64,000 nucleotides of DNA from LMUY01 sp965199165. GTDB lineage: Bacteria; Pseudomonadota; Alphaproteobacteria; Acetobacterales; Acetobacteraceae. Every line of letters begins with the position of its first letter. The stretch's first letter is position 1. The translations under genes were made by a program, and so were the position numbers. The DNA is taken from NCBI GenBank assembly GCA_965199165.1, contig OZ240681.1, positions 682,001 to 746,000 of the forward strand, read 5' to 3'. Positions 40,822-50,252 of this stretch are shown in pieces. The notes under the pieces are model-generated. The model searched no databases and had not been told where the DNA came from. It saw nothing but the letters and a program-made list of their open reading frames with translations.

Positions 40822-43800
40822 ATGAGCGCCGCTGCCGACACCTTCGACGGTCCGTCGCCCTCCGCGCCATTCGAGGCGTTTGCCGCCGATGTTCGCGCAC
40901 AGGCGCCTTTGCGAGCTGCGATCACACGCCACTACCGCTCGCCCGAGCCGGACTGCGTTCGCGCGCTCCTGCCTTCCGCAACCCTGCCCGGTGATCTGGC
41001 CGAGCAGGCCCGGGCCACCGCCGTGTCGTTGGTGCAGGCTCTGCGTTCGAAGGCGCCGCGTGGCACCGTGGAAGCCCTCGTGCGCGAATACGACCTGTCC
41101 AGCCAGGAGGGTGTCGCCCTCATGTGCCTGGCGGAGGCGCTCCTGCGGATCCCCGACCTGGCGACCAGGGACGCGCTCATCCGGGACAAGATCGGGACCG
41201 GCGACTGGCGCGGCCACCTTGGGCATTCGCCGTCGCTGTTCGTGAATGCGGCGACATGGGGGCTGGTCGTGACGGGCAGGCTGACCGGCTCGGCAAGCGA
41301 AACGGGCCTGGGCGCCGCGCTCACCCGGCTGATCGCGCGTGGCGGCGAGCCGCTTATCCGCCGGGGCGTGGAAATGGCGATGCGTATGATGGGCGGGCAG
41401 TTCGTCACCGGCCAAACCATCGACGAAGCGCTCGCCAATGCCCGCCGGCTGGAAGCGCGCGGCTTCCGCTACTCCTACGACATGCTCGGCGAGGCTGCGC
41501 TGACGGCGGAGGACGCAGCGCGCTACTGCGCAGAGTACGAGACCGCGATCCACGCGATCGGCAAGGCCTCCGCAGGCCGCGGCCCATATGACGGCCCGGG
41601 CATCTCCATCAAGCTGTCCGCGCTGCATCCCCGCTACCTGCGGCTGCAGCGCGCGCGCGTGGTGTCGGAACTGCTGCCGCGGTTGCGGTCGCTCGCCCTC
41701 CTGGCCCGGCGCTACGACATCGGATTGAACATCGATGCGGAGGAGTCGGAGCGGCTGGACCTGTCCCTCGATCTGCTCGAGGCACTGTGTCTGGACCCGG
41801 CGCTCTCGGGCTGGAACGGCATCGGCTTCGTGGTTCAGGCCTATCAGAAGCGGGCGGCCACCGTGCTGGACTGGATCATCGACCTCGCCGGGCGAGCCGG
41901 CCACCGCCTGATGGTCCGCCTGGTCAAAGGCGCCTATTGGGACGGTGAAATCAAGCGCGCCCAGGTCGACGGGCTCGAGGGTTTTCCGGTCTTCACCCGC
42001 AAGCTGCACACGGACATCTCCTATCTGGCCTGCGCCCGCAAACTGCTGGCCGCGCCCCATGCCGTGTTCCCGCAATTCGCCACACACAACGCCCACACGC
42101 TTGCCGCCATACACAGCATGGCGGGCGACCGCTTCGCGCTCGGCCAGTACGAGTTCCAGTGCCTGCACGGCATGGGCGAGCCGCTTTACGAAGAGGTCGT
42201 GGGGAGCAACAGGCTCAACCGTCCTTGCCGCATCTACGCCCCGGTCGGCACGCACGGGACGCTGCTCGCCTACCTCGTGCGGCGCTTGCTGGAGAACGGC
42301 GCCAACTCCTCTTTCGTCAACCGCATCCAGGATCCGGACGTGCCGGTGGCGGACTTGGTCGCGGACCCGGTGGCACAGGCGGGCGATGGCCTGCCGCATG
42401 AGCGGATCGCCCTGCCCCGAGACCTGTTCGCGCCGGTCCGTGCGAACTCCGCCGGACTCGATCTCAGCAACGAGCTGCAGCTGGCGGGCCTTGCGCAAGC
42501 CTTGGCCCGGCCGCACGAGTGGCGGGCCGTGCCGTCGGTCGGCGAGACAGCCGCGGCCATGGCGATCCGCAACCCCGCCGACCGTCGGGAGATCGTCGGC
42601 GAAGTGGTGGAGACAACGCCCAGCCAGGTCGACGAGGCCCTGGCCTTGGCCACCGCGGTCGCGCCGCTCTGGCGCGACAGTCCGCCGGCCGAACGGGCAG
42701 CCTGCCTCCTGCGCGCGGCCGACCTCATGGAGGCGCGTATGCCCATGCTGCTGGGGCTGATCGTGCGCGAGGCCGGCAAGTCGCTGACCAACGCCATCGG
42801 AGAGGTCAGGGAGGCCGTGGACTTCCTGCGCTACTACGCGACGGAGGCGGCGAGGACGCTGGACGGCATCGGAGACGCGCCGCTCGGCGTCGTCACGTGC
42901 ATCTCGCCGTGGAACTTCCCGCTGGCGATCTTCACCGGCCAGGTCGCGGCGGCGCTTGCCGCCGGCAACGCCGTGCTGGCGAAGCCGGCCGAGGAAACGC
43001 CGCTGATCGCCGCCCAGGCGGTGGCGATCCTCCATGAGGCCGGCATCCCGCGGGACGCGCTCCAGTTCGTGCCCGGCGCCGGCGATGTCGGGGCGCGGCT
43101 TGTCGCGGACCCTCGGACGCACGGCGTGGTCTTCACCGGGTCGACCGACGTCGCCCGGCTCATCCAGCGCCAGCTTGCCGAGCGGCTGAACCCCGATGGC
43201 AGTCCGGTTCCGCTGATCGCCGAGACCGGCGGGCAGAACGCCTTGGTCGTCGATTCATCGGCCTTGGTGGAGCAGGTGGTCGCGGATGTGCTGCTGTCGG
43301 CCTTCGACAGCGCCGGGCAGCGCTGTTCCGCCCTGCGTGTGCTCTGCTTGCAGGACGACGTGGCCGAGCGGGTCCTGACCATGCTGCGCGGGGGGCTGGC
43401 CGAACTGTCCGTCGGGAAACCGGACCGGCTCTCGACCGATATCGGGCCCGTCATCAGCGCGGAGGCGCGGGACGGCATCGAGGCGCATATCAGGGCGATG
43501 CGGGAGGCCGGCCACGTTGTCCACCAACTCCCTTTGGCGCCGTGCTGCGCAGACGGCACTTTCGTCGCGCCCGCGATCATCGAGCTCGACGACCTGTCCG
43601 CTCTGAAGCGCGAGGTGTTCGGCCCGGTCCTCCATGTGCTGCGCTACCGCCGGGACGAGCTGGACGGGCTGCTGGCAGCCATCGCCGCCACGGGGTACGG
43701 CTTGACGTTCGGTCTGCACAGCCGGATCGACGAGACCGTCGCGCGGGTGACGGCGCAGGCGCGCGCGGGCAACATCTACGTCAACCGCAACCTGATCGGG

Positions 43801-44469
43801 GCCGTGGTTGGCGTTCAGCCCTTCGGCGGGAACGGGCTGTCCGGCACCGGTCCGAAGGCCGGCGGTCCCCTCTACCTCCGGCGCCTGCTGGCGGCGCGTC
43901 CGGCCCTGACGGGCCTACCCCCAGGCCGCGAGGCTCCCGCCGCAACCGAGTGGGCGGCCTGGCTGGACCGCAACGGGCAGCCGCAGACTGCCGCGCATGT
44001 CCGGACCGACATGGCCCGCTCGGCGCTCGGTTCGGAGCAGGAGCTGCCCGGCCCGGTCGGTGAACGCAACGTCTATGCCATCGGGGCAAGGGGTGTCGTC
44101 CAATGCGTGGCGGCGGCGCTGCCGATGTTGCTGCGCCAGATCGGCTCGGCGCTGGCCACAGGCAACCGCGTCCTGGTAGCAGCGGGAGCGCTGGAGGGAA
44201 TGCCCGGTTTGCCGGACGCGATGGCCGGTTGGATCGCCGCCGCCCCCGCCGAGGCCCGGGAGGATGTCGCGGCCATCCTTTTCGACGGCAGCCAGGATGA
44301 TCTGCAGGTGCTGGCCCGGGCGACCGCTGCCCGCACGGGGGCGATCGTGCCCATCTTCACTTCGCAGCCGGACGGCTCCTACCCGCTGGAATGGCTTCTG
44401 CAGGAGCGCTCGATCAGCACGAACACGACGGCCGCCGGCGGCAACGCGAATCTCATGATGCTCGGGTGA
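40822..44469 (+). CDS. putA: bifunctional proline dehydrogenase/L-glutamate gamma-semialdehyde dehydrogenase
   Basis: 1215 residues. The N-terminal ribbon-helix-helix domain of trifunctional PutA is absent. The FAD barrel (about 150-470) has GPGISIKLSALHPRYLRLQR, LMVRLVKGAYWDGEIKRAQV and YQKRA. The aldehyde dehydrogenase domain (about 550-1020) has Glu801 in AETGGQN and catalytic Cys835 in SAGQRCSALR. The last 150 residues are the C-terminal structural domain found in longer PutA proteins. It oxidises proline to glutamate with substrate channelling and electrons to quinone. Confidence 0.96.
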   Translation: MSAAADTFDGPSPSAPFEAFAADVRAQAPLRAAITRHYRSPEPDCVRALLPSATLPGDLAEQARATAVSLVQALRSKAPRGTVEALVREYDLSSQEGVALMCLAEALLRIPDLATRDALIRDKIGTGDWRGHLGHSPSLFVNAATWGLVVTGRLTGSASETGLGAALTRLIARGGEPLIRRGVEMAMRMMGGQFVTGQTIDEALANARRLEARGFRYSYDMLGEAALTAEDAARYCAEYETAIHAIGKASAGRGPYDGPGISIKLSALHPRYLRLQRARVVSELLPRLRSLALLARRYDIGLNIDAEESERLDLSLDLLEALCLDPALSGWNGIGFVVQAYQKRAATVLDWIIDLAGRAGHRLMVRLVKGAYWDGEIKRAQVDGLEGFPVFTRKLHTDISYLACARKLLAAPHAVFPQFATHNAHTLAAIHSMAGDRFALGQYEFQCLHGMGEPLYEEVVGSNRLNRPCRIYAPVGTHGTLLAYLVRRLLENGANSSFVNRIQDPDVPVADLVADPVAQAGDGLPHERIALPRDLFAPVRANSAGLDLSNELQLAGLAQALARPHEWRAVPSVGETAAAMAIRNPADRREIVGEVVETTPSQVDEALALATAVAPLWRDSPPAERAACLLRAADLMEARMPMLLGLIVREAGKSLTNAIGEVREAVDFLRYYATEAARTLDGIGDAPLGVVTCISPWNFPLAIFTGQVAAALAAGNAVLAKPAEETPLIAAQAVAILHEAGIPRDALQFVPGAGDVGARLVADPRTHGVVFTGSTDVARLIQRQLAERLNPDGSPVPLIAETGGQNALVVDSSALVEQVVADVLLSAFDSAGQRCSALRVLCLQDDVAERVLTMLRGGLAELSVGKPDRLSTDIGPVISAEARDGIEAHIRAMREAGHVVHQLPLAPCCADGTFVAPAIIELDDLSALKREVFGPVLHVLRYRRDELDGLLAAIAATGYGLTFGLHSRIDETVARVTAQARAGNIYVNRNLIGAVVGVQPFGGNGLSGTGPKAGGPLYLRRLLAARPALTGLPPGREAPAATEWAAWLDRNGQPQTAAHVRTDMARSALGSEQELPGPVGERNVYAIGARGVVQCVAAALPMLLRQIGSALATGNRVLVAAGALEGMPGLPDAMAGWIAAAPAEAREDVAAILFDGSQDDLQVLARATAARTGAIVPIFTSQPDGSYPLEWLLQERSISTNTTAAGGNANLMMLG

Positions 44470-44604
44470 GCCGCCGCCCGACAAGTCCCGGCCACACAGT
44501 CCGCATCGGCTCGCGCCACCCGCGCCGCATCGCAACCGGCCGCAGCGGCGGTGCAGCGCGCAAGCGCGCCTCTGACCCGCCACGGGGATTCTCCGGACAG
44601 ACAC

Positions 44605-45519
44605 TCAGGAAAGGGCTGCCTCATCCCTCAATCGCGCGGAGAGTTCCGCCCGCAGCCTCGAACGCAGCTCCTCGCCTGCGGGAACCAGGGGCGCCAGGAC
44701 GTGGGACGCTTCGACACCGATCAAATCCCAGACCGCCTTCAGGGGGCCGGGATTGGTTTCCGCGAAGCTCAGGTCCAAAAGCGAGAGGAGCTTGCGGTGC
44801 ATGGCGATCGCTTGGGTATGGCACCCGGACTTGCCCGCCTCATACATCGCCCGCCAGGTCTTCGGCAGCACGGTGGAGGTGACGATGATGCCCCCCTTCG
44901 CCCCTGCCGCCATGTGCAACGGGAACAACTCGTCTTCGCCGCTCAGCACGCTGAACTCGTCGGAGACGCCGGCCGCGACTTTCAGGAAGTGATACATGTT
45001 GGTGTTGCAGGCTTTGATCCCGATGATGTTCCCGTGTCGGGACAATTCGTGGATCACCTCCGGATCGATGGCGATCCGGGTCCGGTATGGGATCTCGTAG
45101 ATGATGACGGGCACGGGCGACGCATCTGCGAAGCGCACGAAGTAGTCGCGGATGCCGCGTTGCGTGGGATTGGTGTAGTAGGGGGTCAACAGCAACACCG
45201 CGTCGGCGCCAGCCGCGGCGAACGCTGCGCCCGAGGCAATCGCATCGTGATATCCCGGGTCCAGAATGCCCGCGATCGTCGGAACGCGTCCCTCGGCGGC
45301 TTCCGTACAGAGCCCGACCATGCGGACACGCTGCTCCTGCGACAGCGAACAGTATTCCCCCGTGCCGCCGAGCGCCACCACGCCGCTCACCCCGCCTTCC
45401 AGCAGGTAGTCCACGAGAACGCGAACGGCGCGGGGATCGACGACGTCGTCCCCTGTCGTGGGTGTCGGGGGGACCGCGAATATCCCGCGGAGGTCGGCAG
45501 CGGCGAGACGCCTGTTCAT
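44605..45519 (-). CDS. DHDPS/NAL-family class I lyase or aldolase
   Basis: 304 residues. The (beta/alpha)8 family marks are GVVALGGTGEYCSLSQEQRV, TPYYTNPTQRG, the tyrosine in VIIYEIPYRT, and the Schiff-base lysine in IGIKACNTN. The fold includes dihydrodipicolinate synthase and many catabolic keto-acid lyases or dehydratases. The GTGEYCSL loop differs from the GTTGE of true DapA, so a catabolic substrate is likely. It is the second gene after the FAD oxidoreductase, 19 bp downstream. Confidence 0.85.
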   Translation of the reverse strand: MNRRLAAADLRGIFAVPPTPTTGDDVVDPRAVRVLVDYLLEGGVSGVVALGGTGEYCSLSQEQRVRMVGLCTEAAEGRVPTIAGILDPGYHDAIASGAAFAAAGADAVLLLTPYYTNPTQRGIRDYFVRFADASPVPVIIYEIPYRTRIAIDPEVIHELSRHGNIIGIKACNTNMYHFLKVAAGVSDEFSVLSGEDELFPLHMAAGAKGGIIVTSTVLPKTWRAMYEAGKSGCHTQAIAMHRKLLSLLDLSFAETNPGPLKAVWDLIGVEASHVLAPLVPAGEELRSRLRAELSARLRDEAALS

Positions 45520-45538
45520 GGCAGTTCCAACGGTTCGG

Positions 45539-47041
45539 TTAGGGAGACCTTCGATCCCCCAGCGGCGGGCCGGCGGTCGGTGGAGGCGATGGACGAACCC
45601 CAGCCCTGTCCGACACGCCGGAAGCCTCGGGAAGGAGCCGCCCCGGGTTCAGCAGGTTATGAGGGTCCAGGATCGACTTGATCGCGCGCATCAGCTCGAT
45701 TTCAGCTGGTTGCTTGAAAAGCAGCATCTCGCCGGTCAGCACCTGGCCGATGCCGTGCTCGGCGCTGAACGTTCCGCCCAAACCGTGTGCCACCTCATTG
45801 ACGGCGTGCTTGATCCGGCGGGCCATGGCATGGGGGTCTGCCCATGATCGCCACTGTTCGAACGTCGCCTGGGGGATGAGGTGGACGTTGCCGTCACCCA
45901 AATGGGCGACGATGATGACTGGCGCTCCGGGAAGGACCCGGCGCGCCGCTTCGGTCGCGCGCTCGATGAGGTCGGGAACGGCGGAGACGGGCACGGCCAC
46001 ATCGGTCGTTATCCCCATTCCCGCCTTCTTGTTGGCCTCGCTCACGCTATGCCGTACTTCCCACCAAGCCTCTCGCTGCGACGAGCTCGTCGCAACCACG
46101 ACGTCGATCACGAGGCCCGACTCCAGACCTCGCTCGAGCACCTGCTGCAGAGCGTCCCCCAGCGGGGCCTCGCCACCCGTCCCCGCGAGTTCGACCAGCA
46201 CATGCCATGGATGCTCGGCCGAAATCGGCTCGCGGCGGTTCGTCACGTTCTCGAGGACGATGTCCAACTGAAGCTTGTTCAGCATCTCGTACGCCGTCAG
46301 CTCGCCGCCGGCCCGGGCCTGGAACAGGCCAAGCATGTCGAGTGCAGCCCGCGGCGACGGCACGGCCATCCAGGCGGTCGCAAAGGAGTCCGGAAGCGGA
46401 TGCAGCTTGAGCGTCGCTCCCGTGATCACGCCGAGGGTACCCTCCGAGCCTACGAACAGATGCTTCAGATCGAGGCCCGTGGTGTTCTTTCGCAGGCCCC
46501 GGAGCCCGTCCAGTACCTGTCCATCCGGGAGAACGACCTCAAGTCCAAGGATGTTGTCCCGCGTGTTTCCATACCTGAGGACCCCGGTGCCGCCGGCGTT
46601 CGTCGCGATGTTCCCACCGATTTGGCAGGATCCTTCAGCGCCCAGGCTGATTGGAAAGAGCCGCCCGTGTTCGGCGGCAGCCTGCTGCACCGCGGCGAGC
46701 ACGCACCCCGCATCCACCGTCATGGAATTGTTGGCGAAATCGATTGCCCGGATACGGCGCATCCGCGCCAGGCTGAGGACGACCCACTCCGTGCTGCCGC
46801 GCCGTGGCACGGCTCCTTCACAGAGGCTGGTGTTGCCACCCTGTGGCACGATGGGAACCCCCGCTTCTCCACACGCGCGGACCACCGACGCGACCTGCCC
46901 GGTGTCGACGGGAAGCACGACGCATCCGGCATTCCCGCTGTAGCGTCCCCGCCAATCCTCGGCGTAGGGCGCCACGTCGGACGCCTCCGTCAATACTGCC
47001 GACTGGCCGAGGATCGACGTCAACTTCGCAATGAACGACAT
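45539..47041 (-). CDS. FAD-linked D-2-hydroxy-acid dehydrogenase (GlcD/DLD type)
   Basis: 500 residues. The FAD-binding type 4 domain has VVLPVDTGQVASVVRACGEA, VPIVPQGGNTSLCEG, the IGGNIATNAGGTGVLRYGNT loop and VLDGLRGLRKNTTGLDLK. The C-terminal oxidase domain has HLGDGNVHL (metal site) and SAEHGIGQVLTGEM. The family oxidises D-lactate, glycolate or D-2-hydroxyglutarate, passing electrons onward. It heads the pair with the DHDPS-family gene and follows a motif shared with two other operons of the cluster. Confidence 0.88.
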   Translation of the reverse strand: MSFIAKLTSILGQSAVLTEASDVAPYAEDWRGRYSGNAGCVVLPVDTGQVASVVRACGEAGVPIVPQGGNTSLCEGAVPRRGSTEWVVLSLARMRRIRAIDFANNSMTVDAGCVLAAVQQAAAEHGRLFPISLGAEGSCQIGGNIATNAGGTGVLRYGNTRDNILGLEVVLPDGQVLDGLRGLRKNTTGLDLKHLFVGSEGTLGVITGATLKLHPLPDSFATAWMAVPSPRAALDMLGLFQARAGGELTAYEMLNKLQLDIVLENVTNRREPISAEHPWHVLVELAGTGGEAPLGDALQQVLERGLESGLVIDVVVATSSSQREAWWEVRHSVSEANKKAGMGITTDVAVPVSAVPDLIERATEAARRVLPGAPVIIVAHLGDGNVHLIPQATFEQWRSWADPHAMARRIKHAVNEVAHGLGGTFSAEHGIGQVLTGEMLLFKQPAEIELMRAIKSILDPHNLLNPGRLLPEASGVSDRAGVRPSPPPTAGPPLGDRRSP

Positions 47042-47167
47042 CTCTGGCCTGGCTCAACTCAATGGGCTGTCGCGCCGACCGACGGGCGGTGCCGCCCGAT
47101 CGGCTTCCAGCCCCGCTTGTGAGCTGCTACTCCGGCCAGGTCGGGCCGCAGCGGAACGCATCGTGTT

Positions 47168-47186
47168 GTATTATTATACAATATGT
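47168..47186 (-). promoter_or_regulatory. shared 19-bp motif, copy A (upstream of FAD oxidoreductase operon)
   Basis: Read toward the operon it is ACATATTGTATAATAATAC, and its start lies 127 bp before the ATG at 47041. It matches copy B at 14 of 19 positions. A perfect dyad TTGTAT-TATT-ATACAA overlaps it. It is the most A/T-rich piece of the surroundings. Confidence 0.5.
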
Positions 47187-47288
47187 CAGTGCGCATCGCA
47201 GTAAGTTAGCTCGCAGGTCAGTCTGTGGCAAGCTCCCCGACCGGGATGCCCCGGCACACCAGACCTGCTCCGGAGAGCAGGAGAACAT

Positions 47289-48260
47289 TCAGAGCGGAAG
47301 CGGCACACCGACGCCCTTGGCCACCGCGCGCTCGTAGATCAGTATCGCGATGGCCAGATCCGCGACGGCCGATCCACTGCTGACGAAGATGACGCGCTCT
47401 TGCCCGCTCGTCCTCCCGGCATGTTTACCGCCGGCGAGATCGGCCAGTGTGCCCTGCGCGTGGCGAGGATCCGGGACGGCATCGCCGGGCTTCGCATAGG
47501 TCTTCAATGCTTCCTCGTCGACGATCGTCAGGTCGAAGTCTGCGAGGCCAGCCCGCTTCCATGAGCGGGCGAGGTCCACCGCAACGATCAGGCTGCCAGG
47601 GCGCATCCATCTGGCATCTATGAATGGCTCGGAGTTCGGGCCAATCGGCACGGTCGTCACCACGATGTCGCTTCTGCGAAGAGTCTCCTCCACCGTCGCG
47701 GCGGTCGCCTCGAAGCCAAGCCCGCGGACCTTCTCGGCAAAACGCGCGGCCGCGACGGCAGTCCTGCTGTTCACGTGCACTGTGCGCAATGACGGCAGCA
47801 GCTCCTTGAACGCGATCAGATGGCTCTCGGCCTGAACACCCGCGCCCACGAAACCGATGCTGACGCTCCCCGGGTGCACGAGATACTGCGCCGCCACTGC
47901 GCTCATGCCCGCGGTGCGCAACGCGGTCGCCAGTCGTGCGTCCATCAGACAACGCAGCCGCCCCGTGGCAGCATCGGAAAGAAGGATGCTGGCATTGATG
48001 TTGGTCGGGGCCGCCCCGCCGGGCGGAACCATGCCTATCCACTTGAGCGCGGCGAAGCCGCGCAGCGTATCGACCGCCGCCAGGCTCTGAAACGCGTGGC
48101 CCGCCCCAAGCCAGATCGACGTCTTCGGGTGGCTGCGCAGCATCCCGTCGCCGTATAGCCGGAAAGCCTCCCGCAACGCGGTGCGCACGCTCCCCGCGTC
48201 GACCTCAAGCGCGGTGACATCCGCATCCGACAGGTAGAGGAACGGCTCAGCGACAGTCAA
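47289..48260 (-). CDS. ornithine cyclodeaminase/mu-crystallin family protein
   Basis: 323 residues from a TTG preceded by AGGGTGG. Family marks are GYGDGMLRSHPKTS-like N-terminal strands, GRLRCLMDARLATALRTAGM and the Rossmann segment VSIGFVGAGVQAESHLIAFK. GSLIVAVDLARSWKRAG follows. Members act as ornithine cyclodeaminase, ketimine reductase or alanine dehydrogenase with NAD(P). The lysine that binds carboxylates lies in AALKWIGM. It is downstream of and in the same direction as the IclR gene. Its substrate here is unknown. Confidence 0.88.
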   Translation of the reverse strand: MTVAEPFLYLSDADVTALEVDAGSVRTALREAFRLYGDGMLRSHPKTSIWLGAGHAFQSLAAVDTLRGFAALKWIGMVPPGGAAPTNINASILLSDAATGRLRCLMDARLATALRTAGMSAVAAQYLVHPGSVSIGFVGAGVQAESHLIAFKELLPSLRTVHVNSRTAVAAARFAEKVRGLGFEATAATVEETLRRSDIVVTTVPIGPNSEPFIDARWMRPGSLIVAVDLARSWKRAGLADFDLTIVDEEALKTYAKPGDAVPDPRHAQGTLADLAGGKHAGRTSGQERVIFVSSGSAVADLAIAILIYERAVAKGVGVPLPL

Positions 48261-48309
48261 CGGACAACCACCCTACATCGAAGCACCCAAGCCAACGCGT
48301 CGGGAGCGC

Positions 48310-49113
48310 CTATATCAGAACAGACTTCGCGGCCGTGGACACGAGGTTCGCGAACCTGGCCTCGGCGTCCCTGGCCGTGAACCGATCGATGGACACGGAC
48401 AACGAGATGCCCCCGACTACGCTGTCCGTGCGAGAGAGGATGGGCGCGCCCAAGGAGATGTCATTCGAGAAATGGTCGCCGGCGCTGAGGACGTAGCCTT
48501 TCATGCGCGCCGTCCTGAGGCGCTCGAGGATCTTATCCGGCTTGTACACCGTCATCGGTGTGAACGCCCGCAGATCGCTCATCTTCAGCAGCCTCGCGAC
48601 GTCCTCATTGCCGAGCCTCGACATCATCGCCAGTCCGGTAGCCGTGGCATAGGCGGGCAAGCGCGTCCCGACGACGACGCCGGTCGATAGAAGGTGGTTG
48701 CCGACGACGCGGGACACGAAGACGATCTCCGCGCCGTCGAGCACCGTCAGATTGACCGTCTCGCCCGTTTCGCGGTTCAGATGGACCATGTACGGCATCG
48801 CGGCCGCGATCAGGGGATTGCTCGCCAGGTAGGTGTGCGCGAGGTCGAGCACCTTGACCGTCACGCTGAGCGTCTTGGTGACGGAGTCCTTCTTCAGGTA
48901 GCCCATCACCAGCAGCGTATGGGTGAAGCGCTGCGCGGTGCTTTTATCGACCCCCAGCTTCTCGACGATCTGCGTCAGCGTCAATCGCGGCTCGGCACTG
49001 CTGAAGGCGGTCAGTATCCGGAACGCCTTCTGAACCGAGCCGACCATCAGCGGGCTGTCCGCGCCGGGGTTGACGTTCTCCGTTCTCGGTTGAAGCGTGC
49101 TTGCCCCCGCCAT
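48310..49113 (-). CDS. IclR-family transcriptional regulator
   Basis: 267 residues. The winged HTH (about 23-90) has SVQKAFRILTAFSSAEPRLT and VEKLGVDKSTAQRFTHTLLV. The effector domain runs to the end (GETVNLTVLDGAEIVFVSRV, YVLSAGDHFSNDISLGAPIL). IclR proteins control nearby catabolic operons with small aromatic or keto-acid effectors. It sits in the middle of the minus-strand cluster, so regulation of the neighbouring operons is likely. Confidence 0.92.
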   Translation of the reverse strand: MAGASTLQPRTENVNPGADSPLMVGSVQKAFRILTAFSSAEPRLTLTQIVEKLGVDKSTAQRFTHTLLVMGYLKKDSVTKTLSVTVKVLDLAHTYLASNPLIAAAMPYMVHLNRETGETVNLTVLDGAEIVFVSRVVGNHLLSTGVVVGTRLPAYATATGLAMMSRLGNEDVARLLKMSDLRAFTPMTVYKPDKILERLRTARMKGYVLSAGDHFSNDISLGAPILSRTDSVVGGISLSVSIDRFTARDAEARFANLVSTAAKSVLI

Positions 49114-49356
49114 CGCTCAGCCAAGCGCCTTCGATGGCGGAGCGACGCCGCAAGCGGCCGGCCTCCGCCACCCCGAAGCGAGAGCCGCGACAGCAATTTT
49201 CATTCGCTCGTAGGCCACCAGAAACGTCCTAGCTGCGGGGTCCGGCCGGCCACCCGGCGCAGCAAGCCGCCGCGAACCTAGGGCCGTCTACCAAGTGCCG
49301 CAAGCGTTCGGCAGGGGCCGTGAGACGTTTCCCCGTGCGAGGAGCACGCATGGGTC

Positions 49357-50235
49357 TCAGCGGGTCCGCGCGCGCACGTCGAACCGATCCAATATGCCTT
49401 CACCCAAGAAGTGGAAGCTAAGCACCGTCATGGTGATGAGGCCTCCGGGCAAGAGTGCCATCCACGGGGCGGTCTCCAGGTAGCCCTGCGCCTGATTGAG
49501 CATGTTCCCCCAACTTGGAGTCGGAGGCTGGACGCCGTAGCCCAGGAAGCTGACGTAGCTTTCGGCCAGGATCGCGTGCGCCACGTTGAGGGTCGCGGCG
49601 ACCAGGATGGTCGGCACCGTGTTCGGAAGAAGCACCCTGAAGATCAGGTGGCTGTCCCGGCAGCCGACCGACCTTGCGGCAAGGGTGAACTCCCGACTGC
49701 GCAGCGAGGACACCTGCGCCTGGACGATGCGCGCGACCTCCATCCAGGACGTGCACGCAATCAGCACGATGAGCGTCATCACGTCGGGCGCGAGAAGCGC
49801 CGACAGCGTCAGCATGAGGAAGACACTGGGAAAACACAGGGCCACGTCGACCACCCGCATGATCGTGCTGCCGATCAGGCCGCCGTAGAACCCTGCGACA
49901 AGGCCGAGCACGACGCCGATGACCATGCTCACGGCCATGGCCGCGACGCCCACGGACAGCGAGATACGGCCCGCCACCAACAGCCGGGCAAGCATGTCGC
50001 GGCCGAGTTCATCGGTACCGGCCGGGTGCGAGCCCCAGGCGGGACCCTGCAGGCGATTGATTATGTCCGTCTGGGTGTCATCCCAAGGCAGGACGAGTGG
50101 CAGGAGAGCGCATGCGAGGATCATCACAAGAATGAAGATCGCCGCGTAGGGCGCGGGTGAGCTTCTCTTGCGGACCGCAACCATGCCGGAGGCCGGCCCA
50201 CCCGCGGGCGATGCCGAGGAGGCAGAGGCGCTCAT
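49357..50235 (-). CDS. oligopeptide/nickel-type ABC permease, DppC family
   Basis: 292 residues. The N-terminal cytoplasmic segment and first helix (APYAAIFILVMILACALLPL) precede the LGTDELGRD-like GTDELGRDMLARLLVAGRIS. The BPD loop ARSVGCRDSHLIFRVLLPNT follows, and WGNMLNQAQGYLETAPWMAL is the usual DppC end. It lies 17 bp after dppB-type gene and completes the channel with it. Confidence 0.92.
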   Translation of the reverse strand: MSASASSASPAGGPASGMVAVRKRSSPAPYAAIFILVMILACALLPLVLPWDDTQTDIINRLQGPAWGSHPAGTDELGRDMLARLLVAGRISLSVGVAAMAVSMVIGVVLGLVAGFYGGLIGSTIMRVVDVALCFPSVFLMLTLSALLAPDVMTLIVLIACTSWMEVARIVQAQVSSLRSREFTLAARSVGCRDSHLIFRVLLPNTVPTILVAATLNVAHAILAESYVSFLGYGVQPPTPSWGNMLNQAQGYLETAPWMALLPGGLITMTVLSFHFLGEGILDRFDVRARTR

Positions 50236-50252
50236 AGGGGAAAATCCATCGC

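Noticed and set aside
40801..43122. 773-residue minus-strand open frame
   Set aside because: Antisense to putA, which has full family motifs.
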